A stretch of 61,620 bases of DNA from Nocardia testacea NBRC 100365 (GCF_000308775.1 NZ_BAGJ01000176.1:1-61620); one strand, 5' to 3'. Counted from the stretch's first letter, positions 1-8,754 are shown. Notes: a model not told the origin generated them from the sequence alone. Made by a program: numbers and translations.

Positions 1-363
1 GGCCCGGCCCCGGCCGGCCCCGCCTCGGGTCTACCCGAACTCCCGCGCCGGGTGCCGGGGGCCCAGCCTCCGGGCGTACCCGGTCTCTATCCCGCGCCGG
101 AGCCGCCGACCCGGCCCGCCGAACGTCCGGGTCCCATCGGATCGCGCCCCGACAGTCTGGCCCAGCAGTCCGCCGGCGGGGCCGGCCCGCAGGACAACGC
201 GGACCCGCGCGAACGCAACAGCATCGAATCGTGGATGGCGGGCCTGCGGTCCGCCCGGCGGCAGCAGGCCGGGATGCCGGCCGACGATTCGGGCCGCCAC
301 CAGCAGAGCGAGGGCCGTTCGGTCAGCGTGAACGAACTGCTGCGCCGCCGCGAACAGGACTAG
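1..363 (+). CDS. C-terminal end of a proline-rich protein, possibly a sensor histidine kinase (partial)
   Basis: The reading frame is open from the first base and ends at TAG 361-363, so only the last 120 codons are present. The visible part is rich in Pro, Ala, Gly and Arg, with no membrane segment or catalytic motif. The LPRRVPGAQ stretch near the beginning and a final Ser/Arg-rich segment (ESWMAGLRSARRQQ) resemble the low-complexity tails of actinobacterial nitrate/nitrite-sensing-type histidine kinases, which often carry an LPRRV motif after the ATPase domain. That identification is inference from a short tail. An internal ATG at 52 exists, but the frame clearly continues upstream of it. 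Confidence 0.5.
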   Translation, partial: GPAPAGPASGLPELPRRVPGAQPPGVPGLYPAPEPPTRPAERPGPIGSRPDSLAQQSAGGAGPQDNADPRERNSIESWMAGLRSARRQQAGMPADDSGRHQQSEGRSVSVNELLRRREQD

Positions 364-380
364 CGCGCCGGAGTTCCGGC

Positions 381-1079
381 TCAGTGTCCGAGCAGCCGGC
401 GCCAATGGGCGGCGAAGGGTTGTTTGGCGGTGACCGAGCCGAACCGGACCCGGCCGTGCACCAGCAGATGCAGCGGTCCGATCGGCGGACCGCTGCGTAC
501 CTTGTTGTTCACACTGGAACCAACCAGTTCGAGGCCGTCCAGGTCGACCGTGGCCTCCTGCGGCACCACCAGGGTGAGCGAACTGGCGTAATCGTCGACC
601 TGGATCTCCACCACCTGGGTGGTCATGATCGCCTGAGTGAAGTCCAGAGTCACTCCGGACAACCAGCTGTTGACCCGCAACATCGGCGCGACCTGCCAGT
701 TTCCCCGGCGGTTCACCCCCGACATCCGCGGCCGGATGACCCCGCCCTGCACCACCCCCGACAGTCCCGCACGAGCGGCGTCGCCGGGTTGCGGTAACGG
801 GACCGGTTTGCCGTGACCGGCCCGCACGGTGGCGGGTTCGCCGATCAACCGGACCCCGGGCAGATCGACGAGCACCGAGTTCAGCTCGCCGCGGGTCTTG
901 GCGGCCAGGGCGGTGTCCATCCGCTCGGTGAACTCACCCAGGGAGAGCATGCCCAGACCCACGGCGCGCTGCAGGAGCTGCCCGACATGTTCCCGTTCGG
1001 CGTCGGAAACACGCAGGTCCCGGTTGCCCACCTGGCCACCGGAACCCGCACCGTCGAATACCGGATCGGGGCCGTTCAT
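381..1079 (-). CDS. DUF1707 (SHOCT-like) domain protein
   Basis: A 232-residue protein. Residues about 18-70 match DUF1707: it begins LRVSDAEREHVGQLL and continues with a pattern of hydrophobics ending TRGELNSVLVDLPG. This small helical domain is common at the N-terminus of actinobacterial membrane or envelope proteins. The remaining C-terminal part is beta-rich (VEIQVDDYASSLTLVVPQ) and resembles cell-wall-active antibiotic response (LiaF/YvqF-like) C-termini. No signal peptide or membrane segment is obvious. The ATG is chosen because a TAATCT -10 box lies seven bases upstream; the longer form would place the promoter inside the gene. It converges with the partial gene on its 3' side. Function unknown. 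Confidence 0.8.
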   Translation of the reverse strand: MNGPDPVFDGAGSGGQVGNRDLRVSDAEREHVGQLLQRAVGLGMLSLGEFTERMDTALAAKTRGELNSVLVDLPGVRLIGEPATVRAGHGKPVPLPQPGDAARAGLSGVVQGGVIRPRMSGVNRRGNWQVAPMLRVNSWLSGVTLDFTQAIMTTQVVEIQVDDYASSLTLVVPQEATVDLDGLELVGSSVNNKVRSGPPIGPLHLLVHGRVRFGSVTAKQPFAAHWRRLLGH

Positions 1080-1086
1080 AGGACCG

Positions 1087-1092
1087 AGATTA
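1087..1092 (-). promoter_or_regulatory. leaderless -10 box of the DUF1707 gene
   Basis: Reads TAATCT on the minus strand, seven bases before the ATG at 1079. There is no ribosome-binding site, so transcription probably begins at the start codon. Confidence 0.6.
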
Positions 1093-1153
1093 CCCAGCAC
1101 AGCCCGGATCCCGCATCAGGGCATTCCCGGATGCGGGGGTGGCAGGCCCCACG

Positions 1154-2470
1154 TCAGCCCTGCTCATCTCCGGTTTCCCGCCGGGCGGCGGAGGTGGCCG
1201 GTCCGGAGTCCGAGCCGTCCCGGCGCGGCGGCGTGTCGGCGGGCCGGGACAGCGGTAGCCGGCGCTGCGCCTCGGCGAGCAGAGCCCCGATATCGAAGCG
1301 GCCCAAAATCTGGGGACCGCTCACGGAATGCTCGCCGTCCTCCGGTGAATCCGGTTCGGCCACATAGATCCCCTTACGGTCCGGTGTCGGTTCGCCCAGC
1401 AATTCCTCGGGGTCCGCGGCGAGCAGCGAGCGGATCGCGGTGTTCAGCACCGCCACCAGCGGCACCGCCAGCAGGCCACCCGCGATACCGCCCAGCACCA
1501 CGCCCGCGGCGATCGCGAGCACCACCGCCAGCGGATGGATCCGTACGGCACGCCCGAGCAACAACGGTTGCAGCACATGCCCCTCCAGCTGCATCACCGC
1601 GACGATGATGCCGAGCACGATGAGCGCGGTGACGAATCCCTTGGTCACCAGCGCGATGAACACGGCCACGAAACCGGCCAGGAACGCGCCGATGATCGGG
1701 ATGAACGCGCTGATGAACACCAGTGAGCCCAGCGGCAGTGCGAGCGGCACGCCGAGCAGGGCCAGCCCGGCGCCGATTCCGATCGCGTCCACTGCGGCGA
1801 CCACGACGGTGGCCCGCACGAAACCCACCAGCGAACCGAATCCGAGTTCCCCGGCGGTACGCACCCGTTCCCGATGCGGGGTCGGTACCACGCGGGTGAC
1901 GAATCGCCAGATCTGGTCACCGCTGTAGAGCAGGAAGATGAGGATGAACAAGGTGAGGAAGGTGCCGGTGAGGATGTGACCGATCATGGTCGCGGTGGTC
2001 AGCGCGCCGCTGGTGAGCGTGTCCTGATTCGATTGGATGGCCCGGATGGCGGCATCGCCGGCATTGCGGATCTGGTCGTCGCTCAGGTGCATCGGACCGT
2101 TGATGGCCCAGTCCTGCACCTTGTGGATGCTGTTGGTGAACTCGTCGGACAGCTGCGGCACGCCCACCACGAACTGCTCGACCACAAAGGTCACCACGCC
2201 CGCGACCAGTCCGAGCGAACCGACCAGCGCGACGAAAACCCCGATACCCCGCGGCACCCCGCGGCGTTGCATCCAGTCCACCAGCGGCGCCAGCAGCGCG
2301 GCCGCCAACATGGCGATGGCCAGTGGGATCACCACCGTGTCGAGTCGCCGCACCGCGGCCGCCAGCACCGCGACCAGGGCGAAGATCACCAGCAGTCGCC
2401 AGGCCCATTCGGCGGTCTGCCGGACGATGGGGTGAACGGCGTCTGCGGCAGATGGTTTGGGCTCGGTCAC
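1154..2470 (-). CDS. AI-2E family transporter (PerM/TqsA-like membrane protein)
   Basis: A 438-residue polytopic membrane protein. Two hydrophobic segments lie near residues 25-70 and one near 80-110. A soluble loop follows (about 115-165), then four to five closely spaced segments (about 165-340) with the conserved PIIGAF element and the Pro/Gly-rich ending typical of this family. The last 90 residues are a charged cytoplasmic tail. Family members export quorum signals or act as Na+/H+ antiporters; the substrate here cannot be told. GTG start with a TAGGCT -10 box seven bases upstream, so probably leaderless. It is divergent from the adenylate cyclase, with about 170 bases between. Confidence 0.9.
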   Translation of the reverse strand: MTEPKPSAADAVHPIVRQTAEWAWRLLVIFALVAVLAAAVRRLDTVVIPLAIAMLAAALLAPLVDWMQRRGVPRGIGVFVALVGSLGLVAGVVTFVVEQFVVGVPQLSDEFTNSIHKVQDWAINGPMHLSDDQIRNAGDAAIRAIQSNQDTLTSGALTTATMIGHILTGTFLTLFILIFLLYSGDQIWRFVTRVVPTPHRERVRTAGELGFGSLVGFVRATVVVAAVDAIGIGAGLALLGVPLALPLGSLVFISAFIPIIGAFLAGFVAVFIALVTKGFVTALIVLGIIVAVMQLEGHVLQPLLLGRAVRIHPLAVVLAIAAGVVLGGIAGGLLAVPLVAVLNTAIRSLLAADPEELLGEPTPDRKGIYVAEPDSPEDGEHSVSGPQILGRFDIGALLAEAQRRLPLSRPADTPPRRDGSDSGPATSAARRETGDEQG

Positions 2471-2477
2471 CCGACCG

Positions 2478-2483
2478 AGCCTA
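2478..2483 (-). promoter_or_regulatory. leaderless -10 box of the AI-2E transporter gene
   Basis: TAGGCT on the minus strand, seven bases before the GTG at 2470. It supports that start codon. Confidence 0.6.
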
Positions 2484-2627
2484 GTGAGCGGAGCCGTCGT
2501 ACCGGCCGCGCACTGCCGGAGCGGATGGCGGCGCGGCCATCGCCCGGGTACGCACGATGCGCACGGCCGGAGTGAATGTGGAGCTACACCCCCAACCCGG
2601 GAACACAGAGCGGTCGGCCCCGGGCGC

Positions 2628-2633
2628 TAGATT
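2628..2633 (+). promoter_or_regulatory. leaderless -10 box of the adenylate cyclase gene
   Basis: TAGATT followed by a seven-base spacer and then GTG at 2641. It decides between this start and the longer upstream frame. Confidence 0.6.
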
Positions 2634-2640
2634 GGTACAC

Positions 2641-4152
2641 GTGTCAGCGCCATTGGAAGCGGTCAAACAGACCATGCATACGCGCTGGCCCCTGTACCTC
2701 ACCTCGATGTTGCTCGCGAATGCCTTCGGCGCCGTATTGGTATGGGCGTTCATCCAGTACGGCCTGCCGGTCCCCGAAGGGGAGGAACCGGGCACCCGCC
2801 AGGTCGGCCTGCTGGTCCCCGGGGTGGTCTTTCTCACCGGGGGTTTCCTCAGCGTGGCGGCCTCGGCGCTGATGCTGCGGCCGGTGATGCGCTGGCAGAT
2901 GCGCGGCGGCCCGCCCAGCCGGCAGGAGCAGATGGCCGCCCTGCACGCGCCGCTGCGGCAGGCGATTCTGCATCTGGCACTGTGGGTTCTCGGCGGCGGC
3001 GTGCTCGGCGCGGCGATCATCTCCGAGACCCCGGCTCTGGCCGGCGCCGTGATCATCACCGAATGCATGGCCGCGACCATTGTCTTCGGTTTCACCTACA
3101 TGCTCGGCGAACGGATCCTGCGCCCGGTCGCGGCCGAGGCGCTCACCGCCGGACGTTTCGACCACACCCTCACCCCGGGCGTCGGCACCCGGATGGCGAT
3201 GACCTGGGGTATGGGCACGTTCGCGCCGACCATCGCCATCGTGCTGCTGTGTGTCACCCAGATCTCGTCGGATGTGAAGTTCTCCGCGCAGTCGCTGGCG
3301 GTCTCGATCCTGCTGCTGTGCGGGGTGGTGATCATGCAGGCGCTGGCGCTGTCCATGCTCACCGCGTCCAGTATCTCCGACCCGGTGCGTCAGCTCAGTC
3401 AGGCCATCGACCAGGTGCAGAACGGTGCCCGCGATGTGCAGGTGGAGGTCTTCGACGGAAGTGAGATCGGTCTGCTCCAGGTCGGTTTCAACCGGATGAT
3501 GGAGGAGGCGGCCACCCGGCAACGGCTGCAGGAACTGTTCGGTCAGCATGTGGGCGCCGAGGTGGCCCAGCGTGCCCTGGACTACGGCACCGAACTCGGC
3601 GGGGAAACCCGCTTCGTGGCAGTCCTGTTCGTGGACATGGTCGGCTCCACCGCGACCGCCGCCGAACACCCGCCCACCGAGGTGGTGAGCCTGCTCAACG
3701 AATTCTTCCGGGTGGTGGTGGATGTGATCGACCGTCACCACGGGTTCGTCAACAAATTCGTCGGCGACGCCGCCCTCGCCATCTTCGGCGCGCCGCTGGA
3801 CCGCCCGGACGCACCGACGGCCGCGCTGGCCGCCGCCCGTGATCTGCGCGAGGCCTTGCGCGCGGTCGCCGGTCTGGATATCGGTATCGGAGTTTCCGCG
3901 GGATTGGCGGTCGCCGGGAATATCGGTGCCGCCAACCGCTTCGAATACACCGTTATCGGCGATCCGGTGAACGAGGCGTCCCGGCTCACCGAACTCGCCA
4001 AGGATCATCCGGGCCGGGTGCTGGCCTCGGGTTCGGCGCTGTATTTCGCCGAGGACAGCGAGCAGCGGCACTGGACGGCGGGTGAAGAGGTGCAACTGCG
4101 CGGCCGCCGCCGTAAGACGCGGTTGTCCTGGCCGAGTGAAACGGTGGACTAG
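2641..4152 (+). CDS. membrane-bound class III adenylate cyclase (HAMP plus cyclase domain)
   Basis: A 503-residue protein of the mycobacterial Rv1318c/Rv1319c/Rv1320c type. About six hydrophobic segments fill residues 15-235. A HAMP linker follows near 235-290 (DPVRQLSQAIDQVQ), then a class III cyclase domain at about 320-475. Metal-binding aspartates are in FVDMVGST and GDAALAIFG. The NKFVGD lysine and the VIGDPVNEASRL segment with Asn and Arg are intact, so the catalytic set is complete and predicts ATP specificity. It makes cAMP at the cytoplasmic face, probably modulated by the membrane anchor. The GTG start is supported by a leaderless -10 box. Confidence 0.92.
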   Translation: MSAPLEAVKQTMHTRWPLYLTSMLLANAFGAVLVWAFIQYGLPVPEGEEPGTRQVGLLVPGVVFLTGGFLSVAASALMLRPVMRWQMRGGPPSRQEQMAALHAPLRQAILHLALWVLGGGVLGAAIISETPALAGAVIITECMAATIVFGFTYMLGERILRPVAAEALTAGRFDHTLTPGVGTRMAMTWGMGTFAPTIAIVLLCVTQISSDVKFSAQSLAVSILLLCGVVIMQALALSMLTASSISDPVRQLSQAIDQVQNGARDVQVEVFDGSEIGLLQVGFNRMMEEAATRQRLQELFGQHVGAEVAQRALDYGTELGGETRFVAVLFVDMVGSTATAAEHPPTEVVSLLNEFFRVVVDVIDRHHGFVNKFVGDAALAIFGAPLDRPDAPTAALAAARDLREALRAVAGLDIGIGVSAGLAVAGNIGAANRFEYTVIGDPVNEASRLTELAKDHPGRVLASGSALYFAEDSEQRHWTAGEEVQLRGRRRKTRLSWPSETVD

Positions 4153-4205
4153 AGCGTCCGCGGCGGTATCGGACCAGGCAGCGGACTCCGGTGGGGGGTG
4201 TCCAT

Positions 4206-4211
4206 TAGGCT
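4206..4211 (+). promoter_or_regulatory. leaderless -10 box of the YbhN-like gene
   Basis: TAGGCT, six bases before the GTG at 4218; no ribosome-binding site is seen. Confidence 0.6.
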
Positions 4212-4217
4212 GGGGCC

Positions 4218-5321
4218 GTGACGGCCGACGGTGATGCAGCGGGTACCGCTGCTGTGCCCGGCGCCGGAGAATCGGAGCGTACCGAGAATCGCCGCCGCAG
4301 ATTCCGTGCGCTCAAATGGCTGACCGTTTCTATCGTGCTTCTCCTGTTGATAGGCGAAGCATTCTATCTGTGGCCGCGATTACACGAGTCGTGGCGCAAA
4401 CTCACCGAAATTCATTGGGGCTGGGTCGCGCTGTGTATCGCGGCGCAAATGTTGTCCATGACCGGGTTCGGTCATGTTCAGAAACAACTGCTGCGCGCGG
4501 GCGGCGTCGAGGTGAGCCAGCATCGCTCGGTGGCGGTCGTCTACGGTGCCACCGCCATGTCGGTGACCCTGCCCGCCGGTCAGGTTTTCTCCACGGCGTT
4601 CACCTACCGGCAGACCCGGCGTTGGGGCGCCAGCCCGGTGGTCGCGTCCTGGCAGCTGGTCTTCTCCGGGGTGGTCTCCGCGGCGGGCCTGGCCCTGATC
4701 GGTGTGCTCGGGACCGTGCTCGCGGGCGGCCGGGTGGGCCCGGTGAACCTGATCGTCTCGGTGGCCGCGGTGGTGGCGCTCGTCTGGGCGGGGAACTACG
4801 CCTCGCGGCATCCCGGCACCCTCGAGAAGGTGCTGTACCGGGCGCTGCTGCTGGTTAACCGGGTGCGCAAGAAATCCTCCGGCACCGGTACCGACAAGAT
4901 CCGGGAAATGCTCGATCAGGTCGAATCGGTGAAGCTGGGCAGCCGGGACGGCGCCTGGGTCACCTGGTGGGCGGTCATCCACCGATTCGCCGATATCGTC
5001 TGTCTCGGCGCCGCTTGCTACGCCATCGGTGGCGATCCCCGGTGGGCCGGACTGCTGATCGCCTTCGCGGCGGGTAAGGCCGTCGGTTCGATCCCCTTCG
5101 CGCCGGGCGGAATCGTCTACGTGGACGCGACCCTCATCTACGGTCTCACCGCGGCCGCCGGGCTGCCCGCGGCGCAGGCGGTCGCCGCCGCGTTCGTGTA
5201 CCGGCTGGTGAGTTTCGTGCTGATCGCGATCATCGGCTGGATCGTCTTCGCGTTCCTGTTCCGCACCCGCAATGCCGAGGACGACGAGTACGAGAAGGAA
5301 TTCTCCCAGCGCAACGCCTGA
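4218..5321 (+). CDS. YbhN/UPF0104 family membrane protein (lysylphosphatidylglycerol synthase TM-domain-like)
   Basis: A 367-residue membrane protein. After an Arg-rich cytoplasmic N-terminus there are about eight hydrophobic segments, with the family's GFGHVQKQLLRAGG and PFAPGGIVYVDATLIYGL stretches. The fold is the flippase-like membrane half of MprF/AglD relatives, without a lysyltransferase domain. Stand-alone members are thought to help move lipids or lipid-linked intermediates; the role here is unknown. It follows the cyclase by 65 bases but has its own leaderless promoter. Confidence 0.85.
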   Translation: MTADGDAAGTAAVPGAGESERTENRRRRFRALKWLTVSIVLLLLIGEAFYLWPRLHESWRKLTEIHWGWVALCIAAQMLSMTGFGHVQKQLLRAGGVEVSQHRSVAVVYGATAMSVTLPAGQVFSTAFTYRQTRRWGASPVVASWQLVFSGVVSAAGLALIGVLGTVLAGGRVGPVNLIVSVAAVVALVWAGNYASRHPGTLEKVLYRALLLVNRVRKKSSGTGTDKIREMLDQVESVKLGSRDGAWVTWWAVIHRFADIVCLGAACYAIGGDPRWAGLLIAFAAGKAVGSIPFAPGGIVYVDATLIYGLTAAAGLPAAQAVAAAFVYRLVSFVLIAIIGWIVFAFLFRTRNAEDDEYEKEFSQRNA

Positions 5322-5364
5322 GCCGGCACGGGGCACACCGTGACCACGCCGTCGCGGCCGCGAC

Positions 5365-5370
5365 TAGGCT
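5365..5370 (+). promoter_or_regulatory. leaderless -10 box of the DUF3054 gene
   Basis: TAGGCT, seven bases before the GTG at 5378. Confidence 0.6.
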
Positions 5371-5377
5371 GCTCGGA

Positions 5378-5746
5378 GTGAAATGGTTCGCTGCGATCGG
5401 TGCCGACTTCGTCCTGGTGGTGGTGTTCTGCGCCATCGGCCGTCGTAGCCACGACGAGGCCGTACTCACCGGTCTGCTGCATACGGCGTGGCCGTTCGTG
5501 GCCGGGCTGGCCGTGGGCTGGGTCGCGGCAATACTGCTGGAGCGCCGGCGGGCCGGTACCGACCCGATCGACGGCTCGCGCCTGTGGCCAGCCGGTGTGG
5601 CGATCTGGTTGTGCACGCTGGTGGTCGGCATGCTGCTGCGGGTGGTCGCCGGTCAGGGCACCGCCTTCAGTTTCATCGTGGTGGCGGCGCTGGTGCTGGC
5701 GTTCTTCCTGCTGGGCTGGCGCGGAGCCGTCGCGGCGATCAGGTGA
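5378..5746 (+). CDS. DUF3054 family small membrane protein
   Basis: A 122-residue protein with four hydrophobic segments and the DUF3054 pattern: an N-terminal DFVLVVVFCAIGRRSHDE, then a WPFVAGLAVGW segment. The family is widespread in Actinobacteria and its function is unknown. The GTG start follows a leaderless -10 box. It converges with the penicillin-binding lipoprotein gene, with 15 bases between the two stops. Confidence 0.85.
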   Translation: MKWFAAIGADFVLVVVFCAIGRRSHDEAVLTGLLHTAWPFVAGLAVGWVAAILLERRRAGTDPIDGSRLWPAGVAIWLCTLVVGMLLRVVAGQGTAFSFIVVAALVLAFFLLGWRGAVAAIR

Positions 5747-5761
5747 CCGCCGCGCCGCCGC

Positions 5762-7435
5762 TCATTCGTCCGGTTTGGCCAGCGCCTGCAGCATCCGCTC
5801 GCCCATCCGCACGACCATATCGCCGCTGTCCACATCGGCGATATGGATGGCGAACGCCAGATCACCCATGCTCGCGATCAGCCAGCCGTCGTCGCCGGCC
5901 TTCGCCGAGAATCCGGTGACATCACGGAATCCCCGCAGCCGCGCCATCTGCGGTGCGTTCATCCCGTCGCGCATCGCGGCACGCAGGGCCGCGTCGACGG
6001 GGCCCGGCAGCGGGCCCATGGGTGCGTCGGTTTCGCCGGGCCGGCCCCGTTCGAGCATCGGCGGCCGGGCGGTGCCGTTGGTGATGGTCGCCGCCGCGAT
6101 CGCCATTCCGAACGGGCTGACCAGCAGCGCATCCGTGCCACCGCCCTGGCGGACCGGTTCGGCGCCGCCCGCACCGGCCGGGCGCCCGGTCACTTCCTCG
6201 AGGCCCGGGACCCGGAAGTCCACGCCGACACCGAGCATGGCGGCCGCCTCGATGATCTCCTGATCGCTGACGTCCTCGGGCGCCTTGCCCTTGGCCGCCC
6301 CGGCCGCCTTCTTGAACAGTTCGATGGTGCCGCCCGCGGGGTACAGGCCGGTGAACGCGACGGGGCCCTGAGCGCTCGAGTAGTTGTTCTGCGCGGCCGC
6401 CACGACAGCGCCGGTGGAGGGCTGGGTGACCACGATGGAGGCGGGCGAGCCCACGCTGACCACGGCGTCCTCGGCCGCGCGCTGCAACCGCTGGTCCATG
6501 GTGCCCGCGATATCGGGACCGGCCGGACCCTGGTTGCCCGCCAGCTGTTTGACGAAGCGACCGTTCTCGAACAGTTGCACGCCCCAACCGGAATGCTGGT
6601 CCTGGCTCTGCTCCCAGACCTTCTTCATGGCGTCGAGCATCGGCGAGAAGATCCGGCGATCGGAGACGATGAGCCGCGGCTCCTGTTTCATCACCACGCC
6701 CGGGATCGGCGCCATCCGCGGTTCCAGGATCGCGAAATCGCCCTCGCGCAGGCTGACCGCGGTGATCGGCTTACCGCCGGCGGCGGCGAGATCGTCGCGC
6801 AGCGACGCACCGGTGATCAGGGGCGCCACCGGTTCGATGGCACGGGCCAGCGCGTCGGTGGAGGCCACCGGGTCCGGCATCCGTGTCGGGTCGAGTTCGA
6901 CGACATTGATGATCTGCTGGGTCATCAACGGTTTACCGATATTGTCGACGACCTTCGGCGGCGGGTCCGGGGTGGTGCGCACCAGCTGCACGGTGCGGTT
7001 CTGGCTGAGCTCGGGCATGACCACGGCCGGGTCCCAGGAGATCCGCCAACCGTTCGCGAGTTTGCGGACGGTGCCCTCCAGCCCGTAGGACCAGTTCTTC
7101 TGCTCGCCGAAGCTCCACTGGACATCGAGGCTGAAGATGCCGGATTCGGCATCGAGTCCGATGAATTGCGCCTTCTCGTAGTCGACGGTGCCCGATTCGA
7201 GCCCTTCGAACATTTGCTGAAGGGTTGCCGAAGCCGCCGAGGGGTAGGAGGTCAACTCCGCCGCCGCGGCGTAGTCGTGCTCGTCGAGCCGTTCGGTGAA
7301 TTGATCGACGACCGCTTCGGGCCCGGCCGCCTCGGTCCCGGACCCGCACGATCCCATCGCAATTGCCAGAGCCGCCACCCCCATAAGGGCCATTGCGCCC
7401 CGGAAGCGAAAGCGGCGGGATCCCCTCACGTCCAT
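5762..7435 (-). CDS. penicillin-binding-protein-like lipoprotein with a degenerate transpeptidase domain
   Basis: A 557-residue protein built like mycobacterial PbpLipo (Rv2864c). It has a signal peptide with a lipobox-like MGSC near residue 30, an NTF2-like MecA_N domain (about 40-150), a PBP dimerisation domain (about 160-300) and a C-terminal transpeptidase-type domain. In active enzymes the Ser-x-x-Lys motif follows YPPG; here the same place reads YPAGGTIEL (about residue 362), so both the nucleophilic Ser and the Lys are missing. The Lys-Thr-Gly motif reads KAG (about 510), and no Ser-x-Asn is evident. It is therefore predicted to be catalytically dead, perhaps a structural or beta-lactam-sensing partner. 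The start could also be GTG at 7444, three codons upstream. Confidence 0.85.
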   Translation of the reverse strand: MDVRGSRRFRFRGAMALMGVAALAIAMGSCGSGTEAAGPEAVVDQFTERLDEHDYAAAAELTSYPSAASATLQQMFEGLESGTVDYEKAQFIGLDAESGIFSLDVQWSFGEQKNWSYGLEGTVRKLANGWRISWDPAVVMPELSQNRTVQLVRTTPDPPPKVVDNIGKPLMTQQIINVVELDPTRMPDPVASTDALARAIEPVAPLITGASLRDDLAAAGGKPITAVSLREGDFAILEPRMAPIPGVVMKQEPRLIVSDRRIFSPMLDAMKKVWEQSQDQHSGWGVQLFENGRFVKQLAGNQGPAGPDIAGTMDQRLQRAAEDAVVSVGSPASIVVTQPSTGAVVAAAQNNYSSAQGPVAFTGLYPAGGTIELFKKAAGAAKGKAPEDVSDQEIIEAAAMLGVGVDFRVPGLEEVTGRPAGAGGAEPVRQGGGTDALLVSPFGMAIAAATITNGTARPPMLERGRPGETDAPMGPLPGPVDAALRAAMRDGMNAPQMARLRGFRDVTGFSAKAGDDGWLIASMGDLAFAIHIADVDSGDMVVRMGERMLQALAKPDE

Positions 7436-7732
7436 GTCGCCCACTCTTCACTCTTGTCACTCCAGTAACAAGACCACCGTACCTGAAAAATGCCTGCTTG
7501 CGAGTGATCGCAAACCCGAAACCATACCCTGTCCCACCGTGTGCGGTTGCGGCCGAGCCCAACTCGTCCTACAGCGGACCATGATCAATTATCGGGGCGC
7601 CCGAGAACACCCGGCGACGCTACGCTACCGATCGACCAGAAGCGGTGCGCCGTTACCCCGCGAGTCCGCATTCATCGAAGAGATACCCCGTTACCGTAGC
7701 TCAGAATCCTTCGCCCGCGGGTGAGGTGTCGG
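7436..7732. other. intergenic region between the PBP-like lipoprotein and aroQ
   Basis: About 300 bases of divergent promoter region, less GC-rich than its flanks. Apart from the aroQ -10 box at its right end I see no gene, clear repeat or convincing operator. Confidence 0.5.
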
Positions 7733-7738
7733 TAGGGT
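7733..7738 (+). promoter_or_regulatory. leaderless -10 box of aroQ
   Basis: TAGGGT, seven bases before the ATG at 7746. Confidence 0.6.
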
Positions 7739-7745
7739 TGCTGCC

Positions 7746-8210
7746 ATGTCCGATGCCGCCGTCCCGCAAACCTCGAGCAGCCCGATTCTGGTCCTCAACG
7801 GGCCGAACCTGAATATGCTCGGCACTCGGCAACCCGAGATCTACGGCCCGGAAACCCTCGACGATGTAATCGAATTGTGTCGTCGGACGGCGGCGGCACA
7901 CGGGCGGGAGATCGCCCATTTCCAGTCGAATTCCGAGGGCGCGCTGATCGACCGTATCCACGAGGCGCGCGGCGCGGCCTCGGCGATCGTGATAAACCCC
8001 GGCGGCCTGACCCACACGTCGGTGGCGCTGCGCGACGCACTGGTCATCCCGGAGGTGCCGATCGTGGAGGTGCACATCAGCAATGTGCACGCACGCGAGG
8101 AGTTCCGCCGGCATTCCTATGTCTCTCCCATCGCCGACGCGGTGGTCGCCGGAATGGGCATCCAGGGCTACGCCGCCGCGATCGAATACCTGCTGACCCG
8201 CCGGTCCTGA
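7746..8210 (+). CDS. aroQ: type II 3-dehydroquinate dehydratase
   Basis: A 154-residue enzyme of the usual size for dodecameric type II dehydroquinases. It removes water from 3-dehydroquinate to give 3-dehydroshikimate in the shikimate pathway. The signature LNGPNLNMLG is followed by TRQPEIYG, which supplies the catalytic Arg (28) and Tyr (33). NPGGLTHTSVALRDAL and VEVHISNVHAREEFRRHS supply the substrate-binding and catalytic His residues. No other shikimate gene is nearby, so it is an orphan copy; in many actinomycetes aroQ sits with aroB and aroK. ATG start supported by a leaderless promoter. Confidence 0.96.
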   Translation: MSDAAVPQTSSSPILVLNGPNLNMLGTRQPEIYGPETLDDVIELCRRTAAAHGREIAHFQSNSEGALIDRIHEARGAASAIVINPGGLTHTSVALRDALVIPEVPIVEVHISNVHAREEFRRHSYVSPIADAVVAGMGIQGYAAAIEYLLTRRS

Positions 8211-8231
8211 CGCCGGTCCCCGAGCCGCGTC

Positions 8232-8687
8232 CTACTTCGCGCTGTCGATCCGGAAAACCGGGAAGCCGGGAGCGATTCCGGCCAGTTCGGCATCCGTGGC
8301 GTCCTTGGTGATGCCTTCGAAGAAGCGACCGACCTCCCAGCCCCAGCGCTCGAGATAGAGCCGCAGCAGCGGCACCTTGTCCGCGTCGGCGACCTCGACC
8401 GCCGTGAAGACCTCGGTCCGCCGGCCCAGCCGCAACTCGCCGGTGCCGGCGACCCGGAGATTGCGCACCCACTGTGTATGGCCGCGCGGCGCCACGAGAT
8501 AGCGCTGCCCGTCGGCGGCGGTCATGAGGTTGACCATGGTGGTCCGCCACTCGCCGGACTTGCGGCCGCGCACCGCCAGCAACCGGGAACCGGCGACGCT
8601 GATCCCGAGCTTGGGCAGCAGGTTGGCGAGCCGGTTGAAGATCGGGTCGAAACCGGTGGGGGCGAGGTAGCGGGTGGCGGTGGTCAT
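8232..8687 (-). CDS. Ddn-like nitroreductase-family F420-dependent oxidoreductase
   Basis: A 151-residue protein of the deazaflavin (F420)-dependent Ddn/FDOR family. It has the N-terminal helix with PTGFDPIFNRLANLLPKLG, then LLAVRGRKSGEWRTTMVNL, the typical beta strand followed by an arginine and lysine that bind the F420 phosphate, and YLVAPRGHTQWVRNL. Relatives reduce quinones, mycotoxins or nitroimidazoles using reduced F420. The ATG is preceded by a strong AAGGAGAAG ribosome site. Two TetR-type palindromes lie just upstream, so expression is probably repressed by a regulator encoded elsewhere. It converges tightly with aroQ. Confidence 0.9.
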   Translation of the reverse strand: MTTATRYLAPTGFDPIFNRLANLLPKLGISVAGSRLLAVRGRKSGEWRTTMVNLMTAADGQRYLVAPRGHTQWVRNLRVAGTGELRLGRRTEVFTAVEVADADKVPLLRLYLERWGWEVGRFFEGITKDATDAELAGIAPGFPVFRIDSAK

Positions 8688-8701
8688 CGTCTTCTCCTTA
8701 G

Positions 8702-8714
8702 TGAGCGGTGCTCT
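8702..8714. promoter_or_regulatory. TetR-type operator, proximal copy
   Basis: TGAGCGGTGCTCT, an imperfect version of the 13-base palindrome 53 bases away. It lies about 15 bases upstream of the start codon of the Ddn-like gene. Confidence 0.5.
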
Positions 8715-8754
8715 CTGTTGTGAACAACAATCGCACCTCTCGGCCCACCTGTCA

